A stretch of 64,000 nt of DNA from Maricaulis maris MCS10 (GTDB lineage Bacteria > Pseudomonadota > Alphaproteobacteria > Caulobacterales > Maricaulaceae). Shown here piece after piece: positions 63,651 through 64,000 of the stretch. Numbering within the stretch: the stretch's first letter is position 1; each line of letters begins with the position of its first letter. The DNA lies in the NCBI RefSeq assembly GCF_000014745.1, contig NC_008347.1, forward strand, positions 186,001 to 250,000. Reading direction: 5' to 3'. The position numbers and the translations under genes are program-made. Under the pieces are notes generated by a model. It saw only the letters and a list, made by a program, of their open reading frames with translations, was not told the origin of the DNA and searched no databases.

Positions 63651-64000
63651 TCAGGACTCCGCGTCGCCGGCGATAGCCGGATTGAGTTGTTCAAGAAAGT
63701 TCTCCAGCGCGAACAGGGCGATCAATACGCCGCTGATCGGCAGTGGCAGATAGGCAAAGCCGCGTGAGATCCCGAGCGTCGGAATGGTGTGCTCCCAGGT
63801 CCTCATGATGAGTTCACCGCCCCAGAAAGCCATGGCCGCGCCAACCAGGGCGACGATGAGGTGGGACACAAGCTGCAGCCGGTTCGGCCATCGGCCGGGC
63901 AGGCTGTCGGCGAAGGCGGAAATCCGGATGTGGAAGCCTTCCTTGACCCCGGCCGCGGCGGCGAAGCTGACAAACCAGATCATCAGGACAAGTGAGGCCT
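63651..64000 (-). CDS. TRAP transporter small permease DctQ type, 5' truncated by window edge
   Basis: The frame is open to the last base of the window; codons before the ATG at 63983 read ASLVL, so that ATG is probably internal. Three hydrophobic helices remain (LVLMIWFVSFAAAAGVKEG, LIVALVGAAMAFWGGELI, PISGVLIALFALENFL) with EGFHIRI between the first two, a DctQ hallmark. It pairs with the large permease next to it; the substrate-binding protein should lie beyond the edge. Confidence 0.88.
   Translation of the reverse strand, partial: ASLVLMIWFVSFAAAAGVKEGFHIRISAFADSLPGRWPNRLQLVSHLIVALVGAAMAFWGGELIMRTWEHTIPTLGISRGFAYLPLPISGVLIALFALENFLEQLNPAIAGDAES

Overview
The window looks like a chromosomal segment of a marine-type alphaproteobacterium, most likely Maricaulales/Hyphomonadaceae or a close relative. 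This is inferred from the protein families, the large TonB-dependent receptor, the TRAP transporter and a REP-like intergenic repeat; no rRNA or other lineage marker is present. It has two parts. Positions 1 to about 47.8 kb form a heavy-metal (mainly copper) resistance island. Positions 47.8-64 kb form a uronate catabolism locus that looks richer in G+C. The join is marked by one intact IS6-type element, a truncated gene on each side of it, and a decayed second IS6-type copy.

Copper island. 1-7.5 kb: Cus-type RND efflux (cusB partial, cusA), a CueR-type regulator with its operator, and a Cu+ P-type ATPase. 7.5-12.1 kb: an APC permease, then pseudoazurin, an outer-membrane porin, a diheme cytochrome c and a lone Rieske protein. 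12.1-22.2 kb: a ppk2 remnant, a divergent phosphoketolase, a PII-like protein and a minus-strand operon ftsH-MBL/beta-CASP nuclease-AMP/thymidine phosphorylase-prs-ackA, which together could turn nucleotide ribose into acetyl phosphate and ATP. 22.3-30.9 kb: small membrane proteins, an ICMT-like methyltransferase, a formyltransferase-like protein, a His-rich DUF2231 protein, an acyltransferase, a CnrYXH-like signalling cassette (anti-sigma, periplasmic metal sensor, ECF sigma), then copA/copB and a His/Met-rich periplasmic protein. 31-47 kb: PepSY protein, ArsR, XRE and AraC regulators, an MMPL-type exporter operon, a sterol-desaturase-like protein, a second acyltransferase, DUF411, DUF4198 and CusF-like proteins, an XRE gene broken by one amber codon, and the IS elements.

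The most notable observation is a recurrent two-block motif, TGAGGG - exactly 16 bp - CGTAAT (small variations), found at eleven places on both strands. Each is just upstream of a gene of the island: pseudoazurin, PII-like, ftsH operon, DUF2933 operon, DUF2231-acyltransferase-cnrYXH operon, copA oxidase, DUF5676, a small zinc-ribbon protein, acyltransferase, DUF411 and CusF-like. It has the geometry of an ECF sigma promoter, and the only ECF sigma seen is the CnrH-like factor at 27.1 kb. I infer one autoregulated, metal-sensing regulon that joins copper handling to proteolysis, RNA/nucleotide turnover and acetyl-phosphate metabolism.

Uronate locus. A LacI-type regulator (57.7 kb) sits among uxaC, uxaA, kdgK, a fructuronate/tagaturonate reductase, an RpiB-type isomerase (DhuI-like), KduD, two secreted or exported esterases, a TonB-dependent receptor and TRAP permease genes. 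Five near-identical 15-bp sites (ATGACACCGGTTACC type) flank the divergent promoters and are its likely operators. Together the genes would import oligo- or mono-uronates and feed them to 2-keto-3-deoxygluconate and KDPG. No tRNA, rRNA or CRISPR array was recognised.
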